From DASZKW01 sp035552775 (GTDB lineage Bacteria > Actinomycetota > Acidimicrobiia > Acidimicrobiales > Palsa-688), in assembly GCA_035552775.1 (NCBI GenBank), contig DASZKW010000053.1, positions 1 to 34,139 of the forward strand: a stretch of 34,139 bases of DNA, written 5' to 3'. Within the stretch, counting starts at the first letter, position 1. Each line of letters begins with the position of its first letter. A program made the translations under genes and the position numbers. Shown here piece by piece: positions 1 to 6,588 of the stretch. The notes beneath the pieces are model-generated. The model was given only the letters and a program-made list of their open reading frames with translations. It searched no databases and had not been told where the DNA came from.

Positions 1-174
1 CTGCGCCGACTTCGCCTTGGCCAGCGCCTGCACCGCCAGCGCCTGGGCGTCGCCCAAACGAGGCCAGTAGCCGTCCAGGGCGTCGGCCGCGTCATGGTAC
101 GACGTGGTCAGCTTCGACAACTCACCGGGCAGCTTGGCCACATGGGGCCTGAACCGAGCCGCCGCGGGACCCAC
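1..174 (-). CDS. Partial protein with type VII secretion (WXG-like) signal domain, runs off left edge
   Basis: The minus-strand frame immediately after hisF reads DESIWVGPAAARF, then LPGELSKL, then DAADALDGYWPRLGDAQALA up to the window edge. The W-x-G-P-A-A-x-x-F motif followed by an amphipathic helix ending in a Y-x-x-x-L-x-x-A-Q-A-L-A pattern is typical of the N-terminal targeting domain of actinobacterial T7SS substrates and polymorphic toxins. In those proteins some 30-50 residues normally precede the tryptophan. Here a TGA lies in frame about 16 codons upstream of it, with no ATG, GTG or TTG in between, so the first usable start is the GTG at 174, just after the Trp. The frame starts inside the end of hisF. 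Either the N-terminus was lost, a non-standard start is used, or there is a frameshift. The C-terminal part, which would tell a toxin from a structural protein, lies outside the window. Confidence 0.5.
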   Translation of the reverse strand, partial: MGPAAARFRPHVAKLPGELSKLTTSYHDAADALDGYWPRLGDAQALAVQALAKAKSAQ

Positions 175-187
175 CCAGATCGACTCG

Positions 188-982
188 TCATCCGTGCGCC
201 GGCCGGCCGGGCGCGGGGCGCACGATCACGCCGGCGGCGGCCATCGCCGCCTTGGCCTCGGCCACTGTGGCCTCGCCGAAATGGAATATCGACGCCGCCA
301 GCACGGCGTCGGCGCCTCCGATGGTCGCCCCTTCCACCAGGTGGTCGAGGTTGCCCACCCCGCCGCTGGCCACCACGGGAATGCCGACGGTATCGACGAC
401 CAATCGTGTCAGGCCCAGGTCGAACCCGCCCCTGGTCCCGTCGCGGTCCATGGAGTTGAGCACGACCTCGCCGGCGCCGAGCCTCTCGCATTGCGCCACC
501 CATGCCAAAGCGTCGATGCCGGCGGGCCGCCGGCCTCCGTGGGTGTGGACCTCACAACCCGTCGCCAGCCCCGCCGCACCGGTGCGGCGCACGTCGACGC
601 CGACCACGACGCATTGGGTCCCGAAGGTGTCGGCCAGATCGCTCACCAACGCGGGCCGCTCGACCGCGGCGGTGTTGACACTCACCTTGTCGGCGCCCAT
701 CCGCAGCAGGCTGCGGGCGTCGTCGAGGGTGCGCACCCCGCCGCCGACGGTCAGGGGGATGAACACCTCCTCGGCGCAACGGGCCACCACCTCGACCATG
801 GTGTGGCGCGCCTGGCTGGAAGCGGTGATGTCGTAGAAGACCAACTCGTCGGCGCCCTCGGCGTCGTAGCGGGCCGCCAGTTCGACCGGGTCGCCGGCAT
901 CGCGCAGGTTGGCGAAGTTGACGCCCTTAACCACCCGGCCGGCGTCGACGTCGAGGCAGGGTATGACCCGCACCGACCTCAC
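188..982 (-). CDS. hisF: Imidazole glycerol phosphate synthase, cyclase subunit HisF
   Basis: HisF is the (beta/alpha)8-barrel cyclase subunit. It uses ammonia passed from HisH to turn PRFAR into imidazole glycerol phosphate and AICAR, the fifth step of cytoplasmic histidine synthesis. The 264-residue protein has the usual length. It opens with RSVRVIPCLDVDAGRVVKGVNF, whose Asp in CLDV is the catalytic acid. It also has the phosphate-binding GGGVRTLDD and ASGGVGN loops, and the second catalytic Asp lies in VVVGVDVRR. The start is a GTG at 982, 31 nt after hisA. It is the last recognisable his gene of the operon; hisI, hisE and hisG are not next to it. Its stop codon overlaps the frame of the T7SS-like gene that follows. 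Confidence 0.97.
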   Translation of the reverse strand: MRSVRVIPCLDVDAGRVVKGVNFANLRDAGDPVELAARYDAEGADELVFYDITASSQARHTMVEVVARCAEEVFIPLTVGGGVRTLDDARSLLRMGADKVSVNTAAVERPALVSDLADTFGTQCVVVGVDVRRTGAAGLATGCEVHTHGGRRPAGIDALAWVAQCERLGAGEVVLNSMDRDGTRGGFDLGLTRLVVDTVGIPVVASGGVGNLDHLVEGATIGGADAVLAASIFHFGEATVAEAKAAMAAAGVIVRPAPGRPAHG

Positions 983-1013
983 GGCGCCCGGCCGCTCATC
1001 GTACGCCGGCCGC

Positions 1014-1754
1014 TCATCGTGCCCGGCCGGCGCTGGCGGCCAGTGCCTCCGCCACGTCGAAGCGACCCTCGTAGAGCGCCTTGCCGACGATCACCCCGGA
1101 CAGGCCCAGGCCCCCGGATCGCACCGCGGCCAGGAGGCGTAGATCGTCGAGCGACGCCACGCCACCGGACGCGATGAGGGGGGCACCGGTCAGCTCCAGC
1201 AGGCCGGCAAGGCCCACCACGTCGGGGCCGGCCAGCATCCCGTCGCGGCCGATATCGGTGACTATCACGGCGGCGGCGCCGGCGGCGACGGCCTCGGGGA
1301 CCAACTCGGCGACGCGCCGCCCTCCTCCTTGCACCCAGCCCCGCAACCGCACCTCCCCGTCGCGGTGGTCGAGGCCGACGGCGACGCCGCCCGGCCAGCG
1401 CCGGGCCACCTCGGCGACGAGCTGGGGGGTCTCCACCGCTGCCGTGCCCAGCACAACCCGGCTCACCCCGGCGTCGAGCAGGGCGGCGGCGCCGGCCAGC
1501 GAGCGCACTCCCCCCCCGGCCTGCACGGCCAGCCCTGACTCTGCGGCGACGCGGCGCACGGCGTCATCGTTGCGCGCCTCGCCCGTTCTCGCCGCGTCGA
1601 GGTCGACCATATGGACCCAGCGGGCGCCGGCGGAGGCGAACCCGGCGGCCACCGCCACCGGGTCGTCCCAGTACACGGTTTCCCGCTCGAAGTCCCCCTC
1701 GGCCAGGCGAACGCAGCGCCCCCCCCGCAGATCGATGGCGGGGAACAGCTCCAC
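1014..1754 (-). CDS. hisA: ProFAR isomerase HisA (possibly bifunctional HisA/TrpF, PriA)
   Basis: This (beta/alpha)8-barrel isomerase converts ProFAR to PRFAR, the fourth step of histidine synthesis. The 246 residues begin ELFPAIDLRGGRCVRLAEGD, where the Asp of AIDL is the general base. The general acid is the first Asp of VTDIGRDGML. The phosphate loops AGGGVRSL and ASGGVASL are both present. In many actinobacteria this gene encodes PriA, which also does the TrpF reaction in tryptophan synthesis; sequence inspection does not settle whether this one is bifunctional. The start is a GTG at 1754, 12 nt after the hisH stop, consistent with translation from the same transcript. Confidence 0.95.
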   Translation of the reverse strand: MELFPAIDLRGGRCVRLAEGDFERETVYWDDPVAVAAGFASAGARWVHMVDLDAARTGEARNDDAVRRVAAESGLAVQAGGGVRSLAGAAALLDAGVSRVVLGTAAVETPQLVAEVARRWPGGVAVGLDHRDGEVRLRGWVQGGGRRVAELVPEAVAAGAAAVIVTDIGRDGMLAGPDVVGLAGLLELTGAPLIASGGVASLDDLRLLAAVRSGGLGLSGVIVGKALYEGRFDVAEALAASAGRAR

Positions 1755-1766
1755 CCGCCGGCCGCC

Positions 1767-2405
1767 TCAGGCCGCGACCGCGGCGCACGCGACCACGAAA
1801 CCGGCGAGCAGGGCCAACCCGGTCGCACCCGACTTCTCCGGGTGGAACTGCGTAGCCCACAAAGGGCCGCGCTCGACGGCGGCGGTGACGGGGCCGCCGT
1901 AGTCGCATGTGGTCACCACATCTTCGCCGTCGGGAGCGGCGTACGAGTGGACGAAGTAGACCCACGCCTCACCGGCGCCGGCATCGAGCGCACTGTTGAT
2001 GGCGCCTGCGCCCCGGGCGTCGAGGCGGTTCCACTGCATCTGGGGGCGCTTGACGCCGTCGGGGAGCAGGCGGATGCGCCCGGCTAGCACGGCCAGGCCA
2101 GGGGTGCCGGGTGACTCCTCCGACTCCTCGTAGAGGAGCTGCATGCCGATGCAGATGCCGAGGAACGGGCGCCCGTCTGTCGCCGCCGCCCGGGCCGTGG
2201 CCTCGAGCCCGTTGGCCGCCAGCGCCTCGGCGCAGCGCCCGAAGGCACCCACCCCGGGAAGGACCACCCCGTCGGCGGCAGCCGCCTCCGCCGGGTCGGT
2301 CACCAGCTTGGCGTCGCCACCGACGCGCTGGAGGGCCTTGGTGGCCGAGCGCAGGTTGCCGATGCCGTAGTCGAGGACGGCGATTCGCGGTCGCTCCCCG
2401 ATCAC
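1767..2405 (-). CDS. hisH: Imidazole glycerol phosphate synthase, glutaminase subunit HisH
   Basis: HisH is the class I glutamine amidotransferase that hydrolyses glutamine and channels ammonia to HisF. In the 212-residue protein the oxyanion-strand motif is VLPGVGAFG. The nucleophile Cys is in GICIGMQLL, and the catalytic His and Glu are in QFHPEKSG. The N-terminal VLDYGIGNLRSATKAL is the classical HisH start of the fold. The gene begins with a GTG that overlaps the hisB stop (GTGA), so it is translationally coupled to hisB. It lies two genes upstream of hisF, its complex partner, with hisA between them, which is the common order in actinobacteria. Confidence 0.97.
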   Translation of the reverse strand: MIGERPRIAVLDYGIGNLRSATKALQRVGGDAKLVTDPAEAAAADGVVLPGVGAFGRCAEALAANGLEATARAAATDGRPFLGICIGMQLLYEESEESPGTPGLAVLAGRIRLLPDGVKRPQMQWNRLDARGAGAINSALDAGAGEAWVYFVHSYAAPDGEDVVTTCDYGGPVTAAVERGPLWATQFHPEKSGATGLALLAGFVVACAAVAA

Positions 2406-3031
2406 GACAAGCTCCCCTTGGTGGAAGGCACGCCGGCACCCTCCACCCGTACGGCGTCGCGAAGGGCGCGCGCCACCCCCTTGAAGGACGCCTCCAGGAT
2501 GTGGTGGGTGTTGCGCCCGGAACGCAACCTCAGGTGCAGGGTCACCGCGGCAGACGTGACCAGGGCGCGCCAGAATTCCTCCGCCAGCTGGGGATCGAAC
2601 GGCGGCGTCCCGAGAGGAAACGCCTCCCCGCCGGCACCCGGGTCGACCTCGTAGACAAGGAACGGGCGCCCCGACAGGTCGAGAGCCACCTCGACCAGGG
2701 CCTCGTCGAGGGGCACGTTGATCGACGCGAAACGCCGCACCCCGGCCCTGTCGCCGAGCGCGGTGCGCAGCGCCTCGCCGAGGGCGATGCCGGTGTCCTC
2801 CACCGTGTGGTGGGCGTCGACAGCCAGGTCACCGTCCGCCCGCACGGTGAGGTCGAAGCCGGCGTGCCTGCCCAGCTGGGCGATCATGTGGTCGAAAAAG
2901 GGCAACCCCGTCGCCACCTCGACCCGACCCTCGCCGTCCAAGTCGACGACGACGTCGATGGTCGTCTCCTTGGTCTCCCGGCGCCGCGAAGCGATCCTGC
3001 CACCCCCGGTGCCGCTCGACGCGCTCGTCAT
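2402..3031 (-). CDS. hisB: Imidazoleglycerol-phosphate dehydratase HisB
   Basis: HisB is the Mn-dependent dehydratase that makes imidazole acetol phosphate from IGP. The two metal-binding histidine motifs of the family are visible as DAHHTVEDTGIALGEAL and GRNTHHILEASFKGVARAL, and the substrate region PFFDHMIAQLGRHAGFDL is intact. The frame is open for 30 codons further upstream, but the ATG at 3031 was chosen: it overlaps the hisC stop (ATGA) and gives a 209-residue monofunctional enzyme of ordinary length. The gene lacks the histidinol phosphatase domain seen in enterobacterial HisB, so the phosphatase must be encoded elsewhere. Its stop overlaps the hisH start. Confidence 0.96.
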   Translation of the reverse strand: MTSASSGTGGGRIASRRRETKETTIDVVVDLDGEGRVEVATGLPFFDHMIAQLGRHAGFDLTVRADGDLAVDAHHTVEDTGIALGEALRTALGDRAGVRRFASINVPLDEALVEVALDLSGRPFLVYEVDPGAGGEAFPLGTPPFDPQLAEEFWRALVTSAAVTLHLRLRSGRNTHHILEASFKGVARALRDAVRVEGAGVPSTKGSLS

Positions 3032-4092
3032 CCGAGCACCTCGGCCAGGGCGGCGAGGAAGCGGTCGTTGTCCCGCGCCGTCCCCACGGTGACGCGCAGG
3101 CAATCGGGTAGGCCCGGCCACGAGGACGTGTCACGCACGAGCACCGACCGGTCGAGTAGGCCCTGCCAGACCTCGCTGCCCTTGCGCCCGTCGCTCGGCC
3201 GGAACAGGACGAAGTTCGCTTCCGAGGGCCAGGTGACCACGCCGAGGGAGTCCAGGCCGGCGAGGAGGCGGCGCCGTTCACCGACGATCGTCGCCACCCG
3301 GGCCTCCATTTCCCCTACGTATCTCAGCGCGAGGCGCCCGGCCGCCTGCTTGACGACGTCGAGGTGGTACGGGAGGGCGACCCGTTCGAGGACCCGGACC
3401 ACCGGAGCGGGGCCGACCAGGTAACCGAGGCGCAGGCCGGCCATCGACCAGGTCTTGGAGAAGGTGCGGGTCACCACCAGTGGCGTGTCGTCGTCGACGA
3501 GGCCGACGGCCGACCAGTCGGCGAACTGCCCGTAGGCCTCGTCAACGACCACCAGACCGGGCGCGGCGTCGACGATCTGGCGGACCCCGGCGGGGTTCTC
3601 GGCCAGGCCGGTGGGGTTGTTGGGCGAGCACAGGAAGCAGATTGCGGGAGACGTCGTCGCCATGAAGTCCCGCGCCACGGCGGGGTCGATGGAGAAATCG
3701 GGGCCTCTCGGTGCCTCGGCCACCGCGCTCCCCGTGAGGTGGGCGATGTGGGCGTGGAGGGCGTAGGTGGGCTCGAAGGTCAGCACCGACCGACCAGCCC
3801 CGCCGTACGCGAGGCAAAGGCACTGGAGGACCTCGTTGGAGCCGTTGGCGCAGAAGACCTGCTCGGGGCGCACACCGTGGAGCCCGGCGGGCGCCCGGCG
3901 CAGCTCGGTCGCCGCCCGGTCCGGGTAGCGGTGGTAGGCGATGGCGCGAACCTCGGCCGCGAGCTCGTCGATCCACGCCTGGGGGGGCGGGAGCGGAGAC
4001 TCGTTGGTGTTCAGGCGCACCTCCACTTCGACCTGCGGGGAGTGGTACCCCTCGCGCAGACCCAGGTCGCCTCGCGGCTCGGGCAGGACCAT
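3028..4092 (-). CDS. hisC: Histidinol-phosphate aminotransferase HisC
   Basis: HisC is a PLP-dependent fold type I aminotransferase that converts imidazole acetol phosphate and glutamate to histidinol phosphate. The 354-residue protein has VRLNTNESPLPPP near the N-terminus, where the Asn-Glu motif binds substrate. Further on come SPNNPTG, the DEAYGQF segment whose Asp contacts the PLP ring nitrogen, and the Schiff-base lysine in TRTFSKTWSMAGLRLGY. The C-terminal Arg that binds the substrate carboxylate/phosphate is in CLRVTVGT. The loop around residues 65-75 is slightly shorter than in many homologues. The start ATG shares one base with the hisD stop, and the stop overlaps the hisB start. Confidence 0.96.
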   Translation of the reverse strand: MVLPEPRGDLGLREGYHSPQVEVEVRLNTNESPLPPPQAWIDELAAEVRAIAYHRYPDRAATELRRAPAGLHGVRPEQVFCANGSNEVLQCLCLAYGGAGRSVLTFEPTYALHAHIAHLTGSAVAEAPRGPDFSIDPAVARDFMATTSPAICFLCSPNNPTGLAENPAGVRQIVDAAPGLVVVDEAYGQFADWSAVGLVDDDTPLVVTRTFSKTWSMAGLRLGYLVGPAPVVRVLERVALPYHLDVVKQAAGRLALRYVGEMEARVATIVGERRRLLAGLDSLGVVTWPSEANFVLFRPSDGRKGSEVWQGLLDRSVLVRDTSSWPGLPDCLRVTVGTARDNDRFLAALAEVLG

Positions 4093-5399
4093 CAGGCTCC
4101 CCTCGCCGCGGCGCGGATGCCGACAGACGCGGCGTGGGCGGGGAGACCCTCGGCTTCGGCCATGGCGGCCACGTGGGGCGCCAGACCGGCCAGCGCGTCC
4201 CTGTCGAGGCTGACCACGTGCAGGTGCTTGCAGAAGTCGTCCACCCGCAGGGCCGACGCGAAGCGGGCGGTCCTCGCCGTCGGCAGGACGTGGTTGGGGC
4301 CGGCGACGTAGTCACCGACGCTGGCCGGTGCCCACGGGCCGCAAAACACCGCGCCGGCGCTGCGAACGAGGGGGACGAGCGACTCGGGATCGGCGCACAT
4401 GAGCTCGAGGTGCTCGGTGGCGATGTGGTTGACCACCTCCATGGCCTGCTCGGGACCGTCTACGAGGACTACGTAGCCGCCGGATCGGAGGGTGGCGGTG
4501 ACCGACTCGCGCCGCGGAGAGCAGGCGGCGAGCGCGTCGACCATGACCCCGATGCGCCTCGCCGCCTCCTCGGACCAGGTGACCAGCCACGCCCAACCCC
4601 CCGGGCCGTGCTCGGCCTGGACCACCAGGTCGATGGCGGCGAAGTCCACGGGAGTGGTGTCGTCGGCCACCACCGCCACCTCGGAGGGTCCGGGGAACGA
4701 GGAGGGGACGCCGACCACCCCCTCCTGGGCGACGATGCGCTCGGCGACGGCCACGTAGACGTTGCCCGGCCCGACGACCACGTCCACGGGCGCCACGCTC
4801 TCGGTCCCGTAGGCCATGGCGGCGATGGCCTGGGCCCCCCCGATCCGGTAGACGTCGTCCACGCCTGCTATGGCAGCGGCGGCGAGGATCGGTGCCGCCG
4901 GGTTGCCGCCGGGCCCTGGAGGCGAGCACAGGACGACCTCGGCCACGCCGGCCACCCGGGCGGGAATGGCCGTCATGAGCACGGTGGACGCCAGGGGGGC
5001 GAGGCCGCCGGGGACGTAGCACCCCGCCCTGTCCACCGGCTGGCGCCGGTCGCGCACCACCACCCCTGCGTGGGTGTGGGTGGCGTCGGCATGGAGCTGG
5101 GTGCGGTGGTAGGAGCCGATCGCGTCGGCGGCGGCCTCATAGGCGGTGCGCAGCGCGGCCGGGATGGAGTCGAGGGCGGCCCTGATGTCGGAGGCGGGGA
5201 CAGCCACGTCGCCCAGGGCGATGCCGTCGAATTGTTCGGTCAGCTCCCGAAGCGCCCCGTCGCCCCCGGCGCGCACCTGGGCCAGGATGGCGCGCACGGC
5301 GTCGACGGGGCCGTCGGGGGCGGGCCCTGGTGCCGGCAGGAGCGCTGCGAGGTCGCCCGTGGTGCCGCGCAGGTCCAGGCGAGTGAGCAGGTCCGGCAT
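4092..5399 (-). CDS. hisD: Histidinol dehydrogenase HisD
   Basis: HisD is the Zn-dependent, NAD-dependent dehydrogenase that oxidises histidinol to histidine in two steps, the last reactions of the pathway. Visible hallmarks are the substrate/NAD segment RIGGAQAIAAMAYGTES, VVGPGNVYVAVAER, the catalytic Glu-His pair in VVQAEHGPGG, the Zn-ligand area ATEHLELM and the conserved SVGDYVAGPNHVLPT. The frame continues 27 codons upstream, but the ATG at 5399 (MPDLLTRLDLRG) gives the typical length of 435 residues. The upstream extension looks non-homologous and overlaps the divergent small ORF. This is the first gene of the his operon, so the promoter should lie in 5400-5450, where a TTGTCA and a TACCAT hexamer can be seen on the minus strand. 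Confidence 0.96.
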   Translation of the reverse strand: MPDLLTRLDLRGTTGDLAALLPAPGPAPDGPVDAVRAILAQVRAGGDGALRELTEQFDGIALGDVAVPASDIRAALDSIPAALRTAYEAAADAIGSYHRTQLHADATHTHAGVVVRDRRQPVDRAGCYVPGGLAPLASTVLMTAIPARVAGVAEVVLCSPPGPGGNPAAPILAAAAIAGVDDVYRIGGAQAIAAMAYGTESVAPVDVVVGPGNVYVAVAERIVAQEGVVGVPSSFPGPSEVAVVADDTTPVDFAAIDLVVQAEHGPGGWAWLVTWSEEAARRIGVMVDALAACSPRRESVTATLRSGGYVVLVDGPEQAMEVVNHIATEHLELMCADPESLVPLVRSAGAVFCGPWAPASVGDYVAGPNHVLPTARTARFASALRVDDFCKHLHVVSLDRDALAGLAPHVAAMAEAEGLPAHAASVGIRAAARGA

Positions 5400-5445
5400 G
5401 GGGACCAAGATGGTATCTCCACCGACCAGGAGCGTCTGACAACAT

Positions 5446-5634
5446 ATGAGCGCGCACGCCGAGCTGTCCGCCGCGGCCACCGTCCTTCACGAGCTGACGG
5501 TCCGCATCGCCGGGATCGCCGACGACCTCAGCGGCCCCGAGCGCGAGGCCCTGTCGGCGGATCTGTTCGAGGTCGAGCGCAACCTCGGCGCCGCCGCCCG
5601 CCGGTTGGCCCGGCTGGTGGAATCGACGGGATGA
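5446..5634 (+). CDS. Small helical protein of unknown function, divergent from hisD
   Basis: This is a 62-residue ORF rich in Ala, Leu, Glu and Arg, with no recognisable domain. The sequence predicts two or three amphipathic helices: an N-terminal AAATVLHELTVRIAGIADDL, then a charged REALSADLFEVERNLGAAARRLARLVE. An AGGAG lies 13 nt before the ATG, a little far for a standard ribosome binding site. It starts 46 nt from hisD in the opposite direction, so the two share a promoter region. It could be a small regulator or partner protein, or a spurious ORF in GC-rich DNA. The helical periodicity and the open divergent region favour a real gene. Confidence 0.45.
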   Translation: MSAHAELSAAATVLHELTVRIAGIADDLSGPEREALSADLFEVERNLGAAARRLARLVESTG

Positions 5635-5663
5635 GACGTTGGGTCCGCCTGCCGCCCATCGAC

Positions 5664-5679
5664 GTGACCTAAAGGTAAC
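5664..5679. promoter_or_regulatory. Short imperfect dyad after the 62-residue ORF
   Basis: The sequence GTGACCTAAAGGTAAC pairs at six of its eight mirrored positions, in the form GTnACCTnnAGGTnAC. It lies in the gap between the 62-residue ORF and the end of nth. It could be a protein binding site or part of a weak transcript end. No T-run follows it on either strand. Confidence 0.25.
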
Positions 5680-5707
5680 GGACCTGACAGCCGGGTGGGC
5701 ACGGCGA

Positions 5708-5746
5708 TTGTGCAGTTGTGTACCTATACGGTCATCAACTGCACAA
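5708..5746. repeat. Perfect 11-bp inverted repeat with 17-nt loop
   Basis: TTGTGCAGTTG at 5708-5718 is the exact reverse complement of CAACTGCACAA at 5736-5746, with 17 nt between them. It sits in the 150-bp gap between the two convergent genes (the 62-residue ORF and nth). The simplest reading is a bidirectional transcription terminator without a T-run, as is common in actinobacteria. The moderate GC content of the arms, compared with the surroundings, also allows an operator or the scar of a small mobile element. Confidence 0.6.
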
Positions 5747-5786
5747 CGGTGGCCGACGCTGGTCAGCGGCAGCCGGGGGCTCGGCG

Positions 5787-6539
5787 CTATCGCGGCCTGC
5801 GGCTCGGGGTCTGGCCCACGGGGAGGTGGGCGGAGGGGCAGAAGTCGGCCAGGACGCAGTCCTGACAGCGGGGCCGCCGCGCCACGCACACCCGCCGGCC
5901 GTGCAGGATCATTCTCAGGCTGAGCGCCCCCCACTCCGCCGCCGGGACCATCACGCATAGGTCGGCCTCGATCTTGACAGGATCGGTGGCCTCGGTGAGG
6001 CGCAGGCGCCCTGACACCCGGATCACGTGGGTGTCCACCGGAAGTCCCGGTAGGCCGAGGCCGACACTGCGAACCACGTTGGCGGTCTTCCGGCCAACCC
6101 CGGGCACGGTGACGAGATCGGCCATGTCTGCGGGGACCTGGCCGTCGAAGCGATCCGCCAGGGCACGGCCCAAGCCGATCAGGCTGCGGGCCTTGGAGCG
6201 GAAAAAACCCGTCGGCCGGATCAGGGCCTCCAGTTCGTCGGGATCGGCTTCTGCCAACTCCCCGGGCGTCGGGTAGCGGGCGAACACGGCCGGGGTCACC
6301 TGATTGACCCGCTGGTCGGTCGTCTGGGCGGACAGGACGGTGGCCACTAGTAGCTCGAAGCTGTTCGCGAAGCCAAGCTCGCACAGCTCGGCCGCCGTTC
6401 CCGGGTACTCGACCGCCAGCCGGGCGACGGTCTGGCGCGCCCTGCCCTTGGGTGTCCTCGGCTTCGTCACCCTGGGCTTGGTCGCCTCGGGCTTCTCCGC
6501 CTCGGGTTCCGTCTGGGCGATCCTCGCCTCAGCGAGCAT
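5787..6539 (-). CDS. nth: Endonuclease III (DNA glycosylase/AP lyase)
   Basis: This base-excision-repair enzyme removes oxidised pyrimidines and cleaves the abasic site. The helix-hairpin-helix motif VPGVGRKTANVV carries the Schiff-base lysine (about residue 148). The catalytic Asp is in PVDTHVIRVSGRL (about residue 168). The [4Fe-4S] cluster motif C-x6-C-x2-C-x5-C is complete at the C-terminus (CVARRPRCQDCVLADFC). The frame is open for 23 more codons, but ATG 6539 has a GGAG eight bases upstream and leaves a 49-nt divergent gap to mshD. Odd feature: about 35 extra N-terminal residues with Lys/Pro/Thr-rich imperfect repeats (KPEATKPRVTKPRTPKGRAR), likely a flexible basic tail. Confidence 0.95.
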   Translation of the reverse strand: MLAEARIAQTEPEAEKPEATKPRVTKPRTPKGRARQTVARLAVEYPGTAAELCELGFANSFELLVATVLSAQTTDQRVNQVTPAVFARYPTPGELAEADPDELEALIRPTGFFRSKARSLIGLGRALADRFDGQVPADMADLVTVPGVGRKTANVVRSVGLGLPGLPVDTHVIRVSGRLRLTEATDPVKIEADLCVMVPAAEWGALSLRMILHGRRVCVARRPRCQDCVLADFCPSAHLPVGQTPSRRPR

Positions 6540-6571
6540 CCGCTCCGGAATGGGACCAGCCACGCCGGCCG

Positions 6572-6577
6572 AGAGTA
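6572..6577 (-). promoter_or_regulatory. Candidate -10 box for nth
   Basis: On the minus strand TACTCT matches the actinobacterial TANNNT -10 pattern and lies 32 nt before the nth ATG. That would leave a leader of about 25 nt containing the GGAG ribosome binding site. It overlaps the candidate mshD -10 box back to back. Confidence 0.35.
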
Positions 6578-6581
6578 GCGT
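6576..6581 (+). promoter_or_regulatory. Candidate leaderless -10 box for mshD
   Basis: TAGCGT is followed by seven bases and then the GTG start of mshD at 6589. TANNNT at this distance places the transcription start at or next to the start codon. There is no clear ribosome binding site in between, which fits a leaderless transcript. No good -35 hexamer is visible. Confidence 0.45.
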
Positions 6582-6588
6582 CGCAAAC

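Noticed and set aside
3032..3121. Longer hisB start
   Set aside because: The extra 30 residues are antisense-like and lie inside hisC; the ATGA overlap gives a normal HisB.
5708..5746. Integron attC site
   Set aside because: The required RYYYAAC and GTTRRRY core sites are absent at the ends of the stem.
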